Numbered from the stretch's first letter, positions 60,101-64,000 are shown. The stretch is DNA of 64,000 bases from Atriophallophorus winterbourni (GCA_013407085.1 JACCGJ010018528.1:1-64000); one strand, 5' to 3'. The notes: generated by a model not told the origin, from the sequence alone. Numbers and translations: made by a program.

Positions 60101-61339
60101 GAATATTAATCATGAATATCGTGGTAGTAAAGAGCTTTTTGATTAAGTCATGGATCTCAAATCTCATCTCTGCGCAAGGCCCATTTTGAGAAGTAAGCTC
60201 TGTTGAGTTTCATCTATATGCCTGCACCTTAGAAATGTTTATACTGAGGTAGTTTAAAATTCGACAAAGAATTCTAATACGTTTAAGGATTACCTCAATT
60301 TTCGCATCGCTAACAGGATGTCCAATATAATGTCACCATCGGTGTGAATATCCTTATGAGATCAAACGTAGATAGATTGACGTTAGAAGGACATTGGAAA
60401 CGAAAACTAAAGGCGCATTGTCCATTACCGTATTTTGTGTGGCACATTCTCTGCTGTTAATTGTTGGATATAATATTAGGTAGCTGAACGAGCTGTGCTA
60501 ACATTTTTGGAAATTACTCAGACTTCTCTGATAAATCTGCAAATATGGAACTGGATTTGAAGGCAAATGGGATAACACCTAAAGTTTTTACCCGAAGCAT
60601 TTTCTAGAGCTTAAACAAATTCATAGACGCAAAGACTTTCGTTTTGAAAACTAACTTGCGTGAAGAATCATCATAACACCGATAAACAGAATAGAAGTGA
60701 AAGGGTGACATTTTATTAAATCACTAATCGAAAGTTATCACCCCCTTCAGTAACAATATATTTGAAAATGAACATCAATATTATAAAACCACTGACGTAC
60801 GCAACATTGTTCGGGAATACTTACCGAGATTTCTGAAGTGTTTCCGATAGAATGTGGCGCCACTGTCATAATATTCCAACAAACTGGAATCGAATTTTGA
60901 ACAACTTTGGAGAAGCTGTTGACTGCCTGTTGTAAAATTCACGTTGAATCTGTCCCAGGGCTGTGTCTCGGTGCGGGAATAATCACGATCTGGTAACTCC
61001 AAGATAAATCTCTCCGTCTCAATGAGTAACGAGCTTTCTGGTGAAATTGATGTTGTAGACGTATCGGTTCTTTCTCCATTAATCACGTTGTAGTGAAAAT
61101 GCAGGTGGGGAGTATCATAATGGCGAAATTCCACGGGGGGTAGTGGATACGGACGCCGTTTGGAATCCAATATCTCCGCGCGTTTCTTAGACATGGGGGA
61201 AGTGGTAATCGATTGTTTCTATTCTGTTTATGAAAACAATTGTGAAGTAACTTACAGTATATACTTTGGGGATGTATGGTTGCGGTGCGTTCAGTTGATT
61301 TTTCATGGGTAAATAGAATACGGAAGTACTTCGGGACAT
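11576..61339 (-). CDS. SIPA1L: SIPA1/SIPA1L-like Rap GTPase-activating protein (whole gene, about 18 exons)
   Basis: Exons (high to low): 61256-61339, 60825-61218, 54571-54722, 53071-53388, 52419-52494, 49898-49996, 46198-46286, 38396-38556, 36057-36163, 34039-34161, 32221-32698, 30681-30810, 23471-24067, (17780-17799), 17424-17574, 14776-14882, 11699-11852 and (11576-11614); bracketed ones are weaker. They total 3,279 nt, with phase kept at each junction. Residues 160-340 match the SIPA1 N-terminal RapGAP region (HHQNWFG, RPDIRGCVPDD, HKIGVIL). The catalytic part runs from TPQFEQFLQLIG through LVSTMLPYM and RKRHIGN (catalytic Asn about 413) to RDTPPFGPP and YLKQLLEEH (about 530). The post-GAP SIPA1 region, a Ser/Pro-rich region and a coiled coil (TEELRKQLEELNVQLDH) follow. 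Known role: stimulates GTP hydrolysis by Rap at adhesion sites or synapses. No PDZ exon was found. The introns hold nearly all the mobile elements of the window. Confidence 0.85.
11699..11852 (-). CDS. SIPA1L: RapGAP exon P (coiled coil)
   Basis: Acceptor ttttttcccag, donor GTGAGT. It encodes a Ser-rich stretch (SSQSPRRSFRSTIGSESGS) followed by LETEELRKQLEELNVQLDH, a coiled coil as found at the C-terminus of SIPA1 family proteins. The frame has no ATG. Confidence 0.82.
12230..12660 (+). repeat. ~235-bp repeat B, tandem dimer
   Basis: Two head-to-tail units, each with accctatataacagtggcat, actgatcttact / cctgatcttact, ctccacctgatgatggcaaa and gtggtgtgtaagggatgggg. The units differ by few substitutions. 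Confidence 0.85.
12670..13160. other. Non-coding part of RapGAP intron P-O
   Basis: Short frames only. A block at 12840-12920 (ccaatttcgg..ctaatca..ttaggagcagtgtctcctaaca) recurs at 13850-13915, so it is a small dispersed or local repeat with the palindrome-like gga-g-cagtgtctcct. Confidence 0.5.
13168..13478 (+). CDS. Terminal exon of an unidentified gene, antisense in a RapGAP intron
   Basis: A clear acceptor (taacgctttttcag, ends 13167) opens a frame of about 103 codons without ATG at its start, closing at TAA 13476-13478. It reads TVLVEVFRLTQPLFEDRLCN, then HYWVHSVQLELDPAFVRNSL, YRAGYPINIRVVVELDY and a helical tail. Alternating hydrophobic strands and a C-terminal helix suggest a folded domain, but I do not recognise the family. 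AATAAA overlaps the stop (13473-13478). No upstream exon was found, so it could also be a relic of a retrocopy. Confidence 0.5.
14100..14280 (+). mobile_element. CR1/Jockey-like LINE, 3' end fragment
   Basis: The C-terminal ORF2 tail is readable: CRRHFFAVRVCFLWNSLPTD, ending at a TGA. The same NCRR-FF-VRVCF-WNSLP motif ends every LINE copy of this family in the window. Everything 5' of it is missing. Confidence 0.8.
14776..14882 (-). CDS. SIPA1L: RapGAP exon O
   Basis: Two frames are open. Phase from both neighbours selects HPWSRTRIPSENC, then EVHQLRSSKRMP plus a split Gln. The alternative (GFPQKIVLIKRGGLIVKKF) looks more protein-like but fits neither junction. This choice should be tested with cDNA. 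Confidence 0.6.
14905..15090 (+). repeat. Interspersed repeat D, copy 4 (partial)
   Basis: agacagcattacaccggtag, gggaagggtgggactt, cctacacctcgaatggaaca match copies 1-3. It lies about 25 bp beyond RapGAP exon O. Confidence 0.65.
15660..15800 (-). mobile_element. CR1/Jockey-like LINE, extreme 3' end
   Basis: Reverse complement reads tattattctgtggtttttgt..agaccattaaattgaattga, the 3' UTR and AATTG tail of the LINE at 39.3 kb. Confidence 0.75.
16580..17240 (+). mobile_element. CR1/Jockey-like LINE, worn ORF2 C-terminal part
   Basis: Readable stretches in frame pieces: KDLGVIIQSDLGNSMQCR, IRPHIEYAIPAWDPRLKKD and HRATNLVMGLSNYPYE, the post-catalytic RT region. Stops and frameshifts break it. Confidence 0.8.
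17424..17574 (-). CDS. SIPA1L: RapGAP exon N (Ser/Pro-rich)
   Basis: 50 codons: RIQGLPRSDWESSLNSRRN, LWTPTSPSATSPFRSSTPEC. This is low-complexity Ser/Thr-Pro sequence, like the disordered C-terminal half of SIPA1L. Strong donor GTAAGT; the acceptor (tatcaag) is less certain. Confidence 0.7.
17780..17799 (-). CDS. SIPA1L: Possible 20-nt microexon of the RapGAP gene
   Basis: Exon M ends in phase 0 but exon N needs two leading bases. This segment (after aacag, before GTAAGA) supplies six codons plus AG, restoring the frame. Its acceptor is pyrimidine-poor, so it is only one possible solution. Confidence 0.25.
18234..19139. mobile_element. Penelope-like element GIY-YIG region as a ~410-bp inverted repeat
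   Basis: 18234-18639 and 18718-19139 are reverse complements (few percent mismatches) around a 78-bp spacer. Read on + from about 18650, the frame gives YVVYKIPCADCEMHYVGQTG, RRLGTRLSE, the GIY-YIG nuclease pattern of Penelope-like elements, followed by a stop in the right arm. The left arm (minus) has the continuation without that stop (RLSEHQSAVKRHDY, 18421-18750). Confidence 0.8.
19175..19363 (-). mobile_element. Penelope-like element, second GIY-YIG fragment
   Basis: NIVYTITFGDCEKNYFGQTG and CKLGKRL match the same nuclease pattern as the neighbouring inverted repeat but with a distinct sequence, so this is a different PLE lineage or an older copy. Confidence 0.65.
19510..19710 (+). repeat. 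~235-bp repeat B, single copy
   Basis: gaacatcgtggttctttgta, accctatataacagtggcat, cttactgtctccacctgatg, aggtgtgagcaccac-like end. Same unit as 12.2 and 44.7 kb. Confidence 0.8.
19755..20165 (-). mobile_element. Penelope-like element RT fragment, inverted copy
   Basis: Reverse complement of 22405-22805. The catalytic site reads Tyr-Ala-Asn-Asp at about 20023-20036 instead of YVDD, so this copy is dead. Confidence 0.8.
20260..20844. repeat. 231-bp inverted repeat made of LINE 3' ends
   Basis: Arms 20260-20490 and 20614-20844 are near-perfect reverse complements around a 123-bp spacer. On + the right arm and spacer read the LINE ORF2 tail (HSHRNCRRFFYSVRVCF); the left arm carries the same tail on the minus strand. 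This is a head-to-head duplicated, 5'-truncated LINE end. Confidence 0.85.
20845..21600 (+). mobile_element. Penelope-like element, N-terminal RT region (broken)
   Basis: Frame pieces ILTRGLNFNLKDDYHTEFIA, VLNRFKQDRNIVIFPTDKGR, TTVVKNKAGY are typical of the region before the RT fingers of Penelope-like elements (GLNF...ILPADKG-TVV). Several stops follow from 21048 on. Confidence 0.8.
21601..22400 (-). mobile_element. RTE/R1-like LINE, ORF2 tail with zinc-knuckle end
   Basis: Minus strand reads pieces such as DMEIDKRIGRAAVILTRPNS, VWGHRKLTV, then NALLHGNETWTTHARHVRKL and a degenerate C-terminal Cys/His end. The 3' boundary is near the palindrome ggtcgatgtcgacc (21610-21623), which also borders the other copies. 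Confidence 0.7.
22405..22815 (+). mobile_element. Penelope-like element RT core fragment (YVDD)
   Basis: Frame reads GRYVDDTILIRKRTELDESH with the RT catalytic YVDD at 22534-22545. The preceding block, NGKIYDQIRGIPME in a worn frame, matches RT motif 4. A stop ends the frame at about 22674. Confidence 0.85.
22816..23470. other. RapGAP intron M-N, non-repeat part
   Basis: No coding or repeat family recognised. A minus-strand stretch at 23188-23255 (TPNEFLTNACTKYHKL) is open and followed by GTAAGT, but its phase does not fit the gene. Confidence 0.4.
23471..24067 (-). CDS. SIPA1L: RapGAP exon M (199 codons, unconserved)
   Basis: Acceptor ttttgttatttcag, donor GTAACT, phase 0 at both ends. It is acidic and Ser/Thr-rich early (GIEISADNDEPESDHD), then has a helical part (LLKIANHHVADLYRSL). 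It sits where the PDZ domain would be, but I see no GLGF-like loop. The 24.1-29.7 kb LINEs fill the intron before it. Membership in this gene rests on strand, splice signals and phase. Confidence 0.7.
24090..24485 (-). mobile_element. Older LINE 3' fragment next to exon M
   Basis: Worn ORF2 tail of the CR1/Jockey-like family (HICVVTNLNFINSIAD and PLTWYNLKPL in broken frames), similar to 16.9-17.2 kb. The younger LINE lies just upstream of it. It ends within about 20 bp of the exon M acceptor. Confidence 0.6.
24620..26674 (-). pseudogene. LINE ORF2, reverse transcriptase part
   Basis: 684 open codons with RT motifs in order: GLITPIYKGGNRSDVSNYRP, QHGFRTRHSCLTNLL, YLDMSKAFERVNHS, GVPQGSVLGP, ILFADDIKVW, and the C-terminal NCRRFF...WNSLP motif. 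It is continuous with the endonuclease only if the duplicated segment is skipped. Confidence 0.9.
26431..27868. repeat. ~700-bp tandem duplication inside the LINE
   Basis: 26431-27132 and 27145-27868 are near-identical, in direct orientation. The lower copy lacks about 22 bp (cgtatcgatttttcttatca region, present at 27400-27421) between short caac repeats, and has an extra A at the tgaaacattttg site. The junction repeats gtgtatcttcca. Confidence 0.9.
27191..28249 (-). pseudogene. LINE ORF2, AP-type endonuclease part
   Basis: Contains the endonuclease motifs: TNAQCLINKLPEL, VTETWF (catalytic Glu), VIYRPPSADE, IMGDFNLPN, SILDLVLTS, GKSDHVV (catalytic Asp-His). It runs into the linker SLQEVTDWAPISTDVQQCWS and stops where the duplication begins. 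Confidence 0.9.
28468..29690 (-). pseudogene. LINE ORF1 with PHD-like finger (frameshifted)
   Basis: The N-terminal piece has Cys-x2-Cys ... Cys-x2-Cys-x3-His-x2-Cys spacing (CIMCLNPSS, CALCGFHQHVSC). The C-terminal piece (28468-29079) has ICTNVPESTETL, then PRLLKVVVQNEKDLEDVLLS, an RRM-like ORF1 fold seen in CR1-type elements. Stops at about 29341 and 29040-29240 separate the pieces. Confidence 0.75.
29701..30680. other. RapGAP intron L-M, part between LINE and exon L
   Basis: The first part may be the LINE 5' leader; the rest shows no coding frame. I searched here for the missing PDZ exon by eye on the minus strand and saw no donor or acceptor pair around a GLGF-type loop. Confidence 0.4.
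30681..30810 (-). CDS. SIPA1L: RapGAP exon L
   Basis: LTLYFRYGQFVKIRATAQTI then LNLCSGWNEQNRLLH. This matches the SIPA1L strand 'LKIFYERGECV' and the following helix that leads into the PDZ domain. Here the next exon in phase is not a PDZ exon. Confidence 0.82.
31260..31600 (-). mobile_element. RTE/R1-like LINE tail, worn
   Basis: Minus strand FRCGRYCSCRNRLCSDQKRC retains the Cys-rich end found in the copies at 46.5 and 52.0 kb. Confidence 0.55.
31610..32210. other. RapGAP intron K-L, AT-rich remainder
   Basis: Very AT-rich; no gene, repeat or structural signal recognised. Confidence 0.4.
32221..32698 (-). CDS. SIPA1L: RapGAP exon K (post-GAP region)
   Basis: 158 codons, opened by acceptor cttatatttaag and closed by GTAAGT. 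The second half (FRVQLCEVHCFARSVPTEIQ, HWIVFTTRCEEE) corresponds weakly to the SIPA1L block between RapGAP and PDZ. The first half is polar and unconserved. Confidence 0.8.
32990..33240 (+). repeat. Repeat C (diverged form of repeat B, opposite strand)
   Basis: gcttgaaacagtggaagaat, gcttgtataccactgttggg, gctgtttgcactcatcaggt, agggacagtaagatcaggat. Its reverse complement aligns with repeat B (ccactgtttcaagg..ctgatcttactgtc), so B and C are subfamilies. Confidence 0.75.
33242..34030. other. RapGAP intron J-K remainder
   Basis: AT-rich. A palindrome-like ggtggacatcgacc at 33772-33785 marks a worn end of the second LINE type. Nothing else recognised. Confidence 0.4.
34039..34161 (-). CDS. SIPA1L: RapGAP exon J
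   Basis: 40 codons: AINGVYAALKTKKFTEMIKR and RSSYLKQLLEEH, the C-terminal helices of the RapGAP domain ('INAExAAxKSEKF...RTRxxYLxxL'). Confidence 0.88.
34170..36050. other. RapGAP intron I-J
   Basis: No coding exon. A short LINE-tail relic at about 35420-35460 (gttggcctccttcgatcgat, gtcgaccatga) is the only recognisable element. Confidence 0.4.
36057..36163 (-). CDS. SIPA1L: RapGAP exon I
   Basis: In the frame set by phase it reads RTRDTPPFGPPVSTG and ends FVALLLTK, the conserved 'RDVPPFGPP...FLLxK' of RapGAP domains. A second open frame over the same bases is longer but out of phase and unlike the family. Confidence 0.9.
36170..38380. other. RapGAP intron H-I
   Basis: AT-rich. Open frames at 37151-37435 and 37827-38033 (+) have no family match or splice context I trust. 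Confidence 0.4.
38396..38556 (-). CDS. SIPA1L: RapGAP exon H (catalytic asparagine)
   Basis: Begins IARKRHIGNSSVTIIFQDEG. RKRHIGN holds the catalytic Asn ('asparagine thumb', N290 in human Rap1GAP). PGSILSHFQQVILVVRAE follows, as in SIPA1L and Rap1GAP. Donor GTACGT. Key residues are intact, so the enzyme is expected to be active. Confidence 0.93.
38640..39060 (+). repeat. Repeat C, tandem copies with CA microsatellite
   Basis: Two partial units (gaccatgaatataaatgctc / aaccatgaatacaaaagctc; gctgtttgcactcaacaggt / gcactcattaggt). A (CA)n run at 38694-38712 sits in the first. Confidence 0.75.
39280..40640 (+). mobile_element. 5'-truncated CR1/Jockey-like LINE with open ORF2 end
   Basis: The frame 39277-40467 is open for 396 codons; recognisable ORF2 starts near 39400 (YNHSLLLQKMELCGIKGSLL). 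RT motifs: SEVPQGSVLGPLLF and LLFADDIKLW (FADD 39643-39654), then PTMEYAVQAWSTWLQKDMS, and the NCRRYFCSVRVCFTWNYLP tail. The 3' UTR ends in an (AATTG)n tail at 40618-40641. Lack of stops suggests a recent insertion. It is antisense to the RapGAP gene, in intron G-H. Confidence 0.92.
40650..43540. other. RapGAP intron G-H, middle part
   Basis: AT-rich with no convincing exon. A 50-codon basic frame at 42310-42460 (+; ...SRKHQIVRRQQFQKRNGE) and a frame at 43100-43336 (+) are unassigned. Confidence 0.4.
43550..44280 (+). mobile_element. Possible LINE ORF1 relic
   Basis: Frames 43762-43944 and 44002-44277 read like coding sequence (DVNNRLIIRVLDEFHENDSS, DIIFKNISRYQKICNLLWLA). The second resembles the ORF1 fold of schistosome-type LINEs. 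An acceptor ggttcag sits just before the second, so a cellular terminal exon is the alternative. Confidence 0.3.
44720..45355 (+). repeat. ~235-bp repeat B, tandem array of about 2.7 units
   Basis: Head-to-tail units with ctgatcttactgtctccacc, gatgacggcaaacagccaga, catgcgcctcgagcgcttga and accaggaatcactttgtgat. The unit boundary falls in the same place as in the 12.2-kb dimer. Confidence 0.88.
45360..45630 (+). mobile_element. Possible LINE endonuclease relic
   Basis: The open end of the frame contains PTRHSLDCVYTTNPEHEI, resembling the LINE endonuclease block 'PTR..HxLDLVFTTNP'. Flanking catalytic residues are not visible. Confidence 0.4.
46198..46286 (-). CDS. SIPA1L: RapGAP exon G
   Basis: 29 codons containing TFLVSTMLPYMHSEGEQ, the 'MFHVSTxLPY' core strand of RapGAP. 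The usual Phe-His before Val-Ser is Phe-Leu here. Acceptor ttgcttttcttcag, donor GTGAGC. Confidence 0.9.
46501..46740 (-). mobile_element. RTE/R1-like LINE tail
   Basis: Minus strand pieces (YNSWLLNADHAASVQLMQHN, GGEIVPPESDCLVI) match 21.6-21.85 and 52.0-52.2 kb. The end borders ggtcgatgtcgacc (46522-46535). It lies about 215 bp before the acceptor of exon G. Confidence 0.7.
46742..47570. other. RapGAP intron F-G, part
   Basis: A minus-strand frame at 46916-47098 is open, with no splice-phase fit to the gene. Otherwise unremarkable. Confidence 0.4.
47580..49040 (+). mobile_element. Heavily worn CR1/Jockey-like LINE (RT to 3' end)
   Basis: Pieces: SCLTNLLLTLDDWTRVVDVW, FVVKACFSFNNLPEYVV near 48710-48770, and a 3' end accattaaaattgaattgaa at 49019-49038. 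Many stops and frameshifts. Confidence 0.8.
49045..49890. other. RapGAP intron F-G, upstream part
   Basis: Contains a worn repeat-B relic (49150-49270: tttaccactcttcaatattt, ccgaaatgtgatcttac) and otherwise nothing recognised. Confidence 0.4.
49898..49996 (-). CDS. SIPA1L: RapGAP exon F
   Basis: ETSTPQFEQFLQLIGRKVSL fits the 'E-x-x-PxFExFLxLLGxxVxL' block of RapGAP domains. The donor is GTCAGT, slightly off consensus. Confidence 0.88.
50260..50810 (+). mobile_element. CR1/Jockey-like LINE 3' end
   Basis: Frame 50501-50698 reads LYRKIYFYSIRVCFTWYSLP, the ORF2 tail, followed by accttgaataactttgaatt at the 3' end. Confidence 0.8.
50815..51985. other. RapGAP intron E-F, non-repeat part
   Basis: AT-rich; nothing recognised. 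Confidence 0.4.
51990..52330 (-). mobile_element. RTE/R1-like LINE tail
   Basis: Minus strand reads STYKDVCKRKMKALAIDLAS and WKELALDRLHCG, the well-known 'YKDxCKRDxKALxIDxxSWExLAxDRxxWR' tail, then a worn Cys/His end. Bordered by ggtcgatgtcgacc (52010-52023). Confidence 0.8.
52419..52494 (-). CDS. SIPA1L: RapGAP exon E
   Basis: 25 codons: RHKIGVILSTGSQTTEGEIY corresponds to the 'KIGxLxCxxGQxTEEExY' strand at the entry of the catalytic domain. A worn LINE tail (51.99-52.33 kb) ends about 90 bp from its donor. Confidence 0.88.
52624..52653. repeat. (CA)n(TA)n microsatellite
   Basis: cacacacacacatatatata run of about 30 bp between RapGAP exons D and E. Confidence 0.9.
53071..53388 (-). CDS. 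SIPA1L: RapGAP exon D
   Basis: 106 codons, phase 0 at both ends. RPDIRGCVPDDTAV matches the 'LRGSxxEDAI' position of SIPA1L. A family-unlike insert (SASQSKNKPRCATDEIGHGK) is followed by EEVYNTIEKLDEL, the position of the usual 'xxxLLKLDE' helix. Confidence 0.85.
53590..54090 (+). repeat. Repeat C, tandem array of about 2.2 units
   Basis: Units share ttgtatgccactgttga, cgaccaacctgtt, caaacacatgtt/ cgaaacacatgttt, gggttaaacccataaccatg, gctgtttgcact and agtaagatcaggatccgcat. It lies between RapGAP exons C and D. Confidence 0.85.
54090..54137. repeat. (TA)23 microsatellite
   Basis: About 46 bp of uninterrupted TA exactly at the end of the repeat-C array, after cactgttgga. Confidence 0.95.
54571..54722 (-). 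CDS. SIPA1L: RapGAP exon C (HHQNWFG region)
   Basis: Acceptor tatattttccag, donor GTGAGT. DHHQNWFGKSATGELVAVS corresponds to the 'HQN(F/Y)xG...GPVAVS' signature at the start of the SIPA1L RapGAP region; it ends in GWIIIIRNES. Confidence 0.88.
54730..55590. other. RapGAP intron B-C, part 1
   Basis: A frame at 55123-55320 (+) is open but unassigned. No repeat recognised. Confidence 0.35.
55600..55690 (-). repeat. Repeat B fragment
   Basis: ctaccggtttatgtctgttt, gccgtcatcaggtggagaca, gttagatcaggttcagtgag: reverse complement of the repeat-B centre. Confidence 0.7.
55890..56110. other. Segment open on both strands, unidentified
   Basis: The minus frame ends at 55893 (VNLNSVGKFDPGVNRKAIVE, WKGNVGDLLNFGWFIPKCDM); the plus frame over the same bases is also open for about 65 codons. 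It is less AT-rich than its surroundings. Either a small retroelement piece or a lone exon; neither strand shows splice sites in phase with the RapGAP gene. Confidence 0.35.
56115..57600. other. RapGAP intron B-C, part 2
   Basis: Nothing recognised beyond short, unconserved frames. Confidence 0.35.
57620..57990 (+). mobile_element. CR1/Jockey-like LINE 3' end
   Basis: From about 57722: LNCRRYFYSARVCFTWNSLP in frame, then a stop, then a 3' end (ggaccattaaaaatcttgaa) with a short TTGAA-type tail. Confidence 0.82.
58000..60820. other. RapGAP intron B-C, part 3
   Basis: AT-rich with several short frames on both strands (58452-58812, 58942-59148, 59590-60190). A 9-bp-stem hairpin (tgtgatgcc ... 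ggcatcaca) lies near 58719-58751. No gene assigned. Confidence 0.35.
60825..61218 (-). CDS. SIPA1L: RapGAP exon B
   Basis: 131 codons, beginning KQSITTSPMSKKRAEILDSK and ending in YYDSGATFYRKHFRNLG, which runs straight into the HHQNWFG motif of the next exon as in SIPA1 proteins. An acceptor 5 bp earlier would bring in a TAG stop, so the later AG (61219-61220) is used. Confidence 0.85.
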
Positions 61340-61343
61340 CGAA
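61256..61343 (-). CDS. SIPA1L: RapGAP exon A (N-terminal)
   Basis: Acceptor attcaaatcag, donor GTAAGT. It encodes MSRSTSVFYLPMKNQ..PYIPKVYT. The first in-frame ATG is at 61339. A 37-bp intron separates it from the next exon, like the mini-introns of PARL. Confidence 0.7.
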
Positions 61344-61349
61344 CTGATT

Positions 61350-63380
61350 TGAATAAAAAGAATGAACTAAAATTGTGGAATATGTTCTCGTATCAATTCT
61401 TAACCGTGCATTACTTTATCAGAGATGAATAGATTGTCTTCTACGAGTATTAATCTTTCGTTGGATTATAAATTTGATCTTAATTCAACAAGATTCAATA
61501 CCCTGGTATAAACAAATCAATCTGCCAATTGAACAGAAAATGCATTATTAGCTTTAGACAGACTTTTTTGGGGTGGGAATCACAATGCAATAGAAATATT
61601 GACCGGATTCGGGGATGACAGTGCTAACGTTGGGACGATTGACCTCGTAGTATGAGTTAGTCAACGTTATATATATTTGAACATCATTTAACCTTAATCC
61701 ACTTGATCTCGTTGCCTCGCGGCACTGGTGCCCGATCGAACAATGAACGTGCAGGGTACAGTTCCATTTATCGAGCATGGGCAGAAAATGTTGGAACGGT
61801 CGACAGTTGCCAGCATGTTTTCGCATACCAGAAATTAAACAAGCCTATCTCTTAAGGGCAAGAAGAATTCCTTGGTGTCTCTATGCCATGTCACTGTGAG
61901 TTGTCACGCGATGTCATGACAACGTGTTCCTTTCATATCGTCGATGCGTTGGACCTACTAGACGGGCATTTATTCAATAGCAGATGCCTATCGCCATTAG
62001 TTAATGTTTGAAAGCAGTCACTTGAACGCTTCTCTGTCATCCGAGATTTATGCGATTACTATTTTTGTGTTTTTGCCGAAGAGTGGTGATCTCAAACTTA
62101 TCCGAGAGCTGTTTACCAGCGCGACTCACGCCATCTATAATACAATCTTCGTTAACGCTGAATTATAGGTCATTGGCTCATTTCAATCCTTAGTTGGTGG
62201 CAGCATGACTGTTTGTTTCGAAAAATGAAGTGTTAGTACTACTTAATGTTTATGTTTGAATTAAATCTCAACATTTTTAACTCAGCAAATTTTGAATGAT
62301 CGTTTCGACATCATGTAGCTGAGCCGCAACAGAATAGAGAGTTATAACTGAATGCAAAGTTAGTGTATACTTATGATTAAGGCTAATCAAGTTTGATTGA
62401 TAGAAAAAATCACTTACCCATTTGGCGATTGTTTGCTTGGAATCATTAAAATTATTCTATTATCAAATTACATCGAACCCAGGGCATTTGTTATAATAAA
62501 ATTGTTTGTGAACTCTTATCTGCGTTTGGTACGCACCGTGGCCAATATTTTTATTGGTTAACTCAATCGCGCTGCTGAAAATGTGAAGAATGTGGTTTCC
62601 GTATATGCTTACAAAAGTGACCTTGAATATGATTGGTTATGTTAGCAGTTCGTTTTACATAATGTCCGTAGGATCCTTAAAAAACGCAGCCAACTTTTAG
62701 CTTCAAAATGTACCGGAATCTCGATGTAACAATTTTGAGCACATATTGCTTTTGCGTTCAAAAGTATTCTCGGAAATATTCAGCCGTTAAAGTGAAACAC
62801 ACTTCAGTCATTGTTATAAGAATTTCTGCTATCAATCAGAGATGTTGATTACTGAAAAAGTGAAACAGTTTTGCATGTAAACCATAAGTCTCGTTTCCTG
62901 CGTAGCGGTATGCCAAGTGATTCGACATCTGCATGCACATATACAGAATGGTCTATTATCATCAAAAACATCCAGCCTGTCTGTTGTGGTTATCACTTTG
63001 ATCTGATTTGTCTGGCTTTATCGCAACAAACAGTTCGCTTTAAAACCTCCACACGTTTGGCTCGCCTGGATGACCTTGAAAAATAGCGAATGATGTTCTC
63101 TATTTGCTCCTGTTTTCAAAGATGTTGCTTCTAGACCCGTTCTCATACTTTTCTTCCGAAACCAGAGTTCATAGTTGTTGTTGGTCTGTAGGCACTGCTA
63201 ATTCTTGTGCTGTGCCGGAAGGTAGTGTTCTGCATGTAGTGCATAGGCTCGTGACTCATCGCTATTTCATTTTGTACCTCTACATTATGATATTTCGGAA
63301 GTGGAGAATTGATTGAAGTCTCGGAGAAATTGTTGGTTTCATTCGTGTTATCTAAGCCTCATTAATTGAACTTGAATCTT
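61350..63380. other. Region upstream of RapGAP exon A
   Basis: A frame at 61554-61826 (-) and one at 62871-63086 (+) are unassigned. A short ATG-bearing segment before a GTAAGT at about 62420 (-) has the wrong phase for exon A and could only be 5' UTR. No promoter could be named. Confidence 0.35.
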
Positions 63381-63387
63381 TACTCAC

Positions 63388-63419
63388 CTTGTTTCATGCG
63401 AGGTTTTGATTTTATTCAT
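63388..63419 (-). CDS. SIPA1L: Candidate first exon of the RapGAP gene
   Basis: ATG then ten codons (MNKIKTSHET) and two spare bases before a GTGAGT donor. The two spare bases join the single leading T of 61343 to give a Ser codon in frame with exon 61256-61343. Phase agreement has a one-in-three chance, so this is only a candidate; the ATG at 61339 may be the true start. Confidence 0.3.
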
Positions 63420-64000
63420 TCAGTCTTGCTTGCTGTTCTTTAGTGGGAGATTTCATGCATGGTGTACAAACAGTTGAACTCGACCGCGGCTGACATCTTC
63501 TCATTCTAGTATTAAAACATATCTAAGTTATTGTGCTGATTTAATATCGGCAAGATCATTACTCTGCTTCACCCAAAGCATCAAGAAACGTATTTTAATT
63601 ATGTTGTTGCCATTTTGCATGTGCCAATGTTAAATATGTGTTTGATTATTCGGATATTTAATATGTAATGACTAGATACCTAAAATAGTTTGAAATATTG
63701 CCTACCTAACATTTGAAACAAGCTTCCAACGTAACAACGACACACAATCCAAAACATACTCGACACCATTTAAATCAATGAGATTGCAACTCGATTCTCG
63801 TATTAATGGAAAGAAATTCCAGTGCAATTTGTTATATGCATTTTTCGGCAACAATTCGAGTTCACCACAGAAGCTTCTTCAAACCTCGAAACAGTAAACT
63901 TGACAAAGTAGCCCATGTACTATATTGTTCATATCCACCGCACTCACACTACACGGAATTTCATCCATCACATGTAATTGAACTTCACATTAAGCAGCCT
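63420..64000. other. End of window, no feature seen
   Basis: AT-rich; may contain the RapGAP promoter if the candidate first exon at 63388-63419 is real. Confidence 0.3.

Noticed and set aside
61221..61226. Earlier acceptor (cataaacag) for RapGAP exon B
   Set aside because: It would include an in-frame TAG; the AG five bases later keeps the frame open and in phase with exon A.
62380..62450. Candidate first exon MIPSKQSPN before GTAAGT (-)
   Set aside because: Its one spare base would put exon A into a frame with an early stop; it could only be untranslated.

Overview
The window looks like a piece of a large, repeat-rich flatworm nuclear genome, most likely a digenean fluke. The reasons are: two animal genes split by introns from about 36 bp to several kb; CR1/Jockey-like LINEs ending in short AATTG tandem tails; Penelope-like element pieces with GIY-YIG and YVDD motifs; and an AT-rich background. 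The species is an inference. No bacterial, tRNA, rRNA or CRISPR signal was seen.

Two protein-coding genes could be assembled exon by exon, using splice sites and codon phase. (1) 1281-7805 (+) encodes a PARL-type mitochondrial rhomboid protease. Seven exons join in frame to 326 codons, with a basic N-terminus, the GSSG serine motif and the HASHLGG histidine motif. (2) About 61.3 kb down to 11.6 kb (-) encodes a SIPA1/SIPA1L-like Rap GTPase-activating protein. Seventeen or eighteen exons join in frame to about 1,090 codons. The RKRHIGN catalytic-asparagine motif is intact and a coiled coil lies near the C-terminus. I found no exon for the PDZ domain usual in this family. The two genes converge, tail to tail.

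An exon-like reading frame at 13168-13478 (+), of unknown family, sits antisense in a RapGAP intron.

Most of the rest is mobile DNA. About ten copies of a ~95-bp SINE-like repeat crowd the PARL introns and flanks (1.8-10.1 kb), and I saw none elsewhere. A ~235-bp repeat, often in tandem, recurs across the window. A GC-rich element-like block lies at 8.46-9.02 kb. Inverted Penelope-like fragments fill 18.2-22.8 kb. A nearly complete but broken LINE (24.5-29.7 kb, -) carries a ~700-bp internal tandem duplication. 5'-truncated LINE copies lie at 14.1, 15.7, 16.6, 39.3, 47.6, 50.3 and 57.7 kb. Fragments of a second LINE type, ending near a GGTCGATGTCGACC palindrome, lie at 21.6, 31.3, 46.5 and 52.0 kb. 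The RapGAP gene is long mainly because of these insertions. All were kept out of its exons, and its splice phases are preserved throughout.
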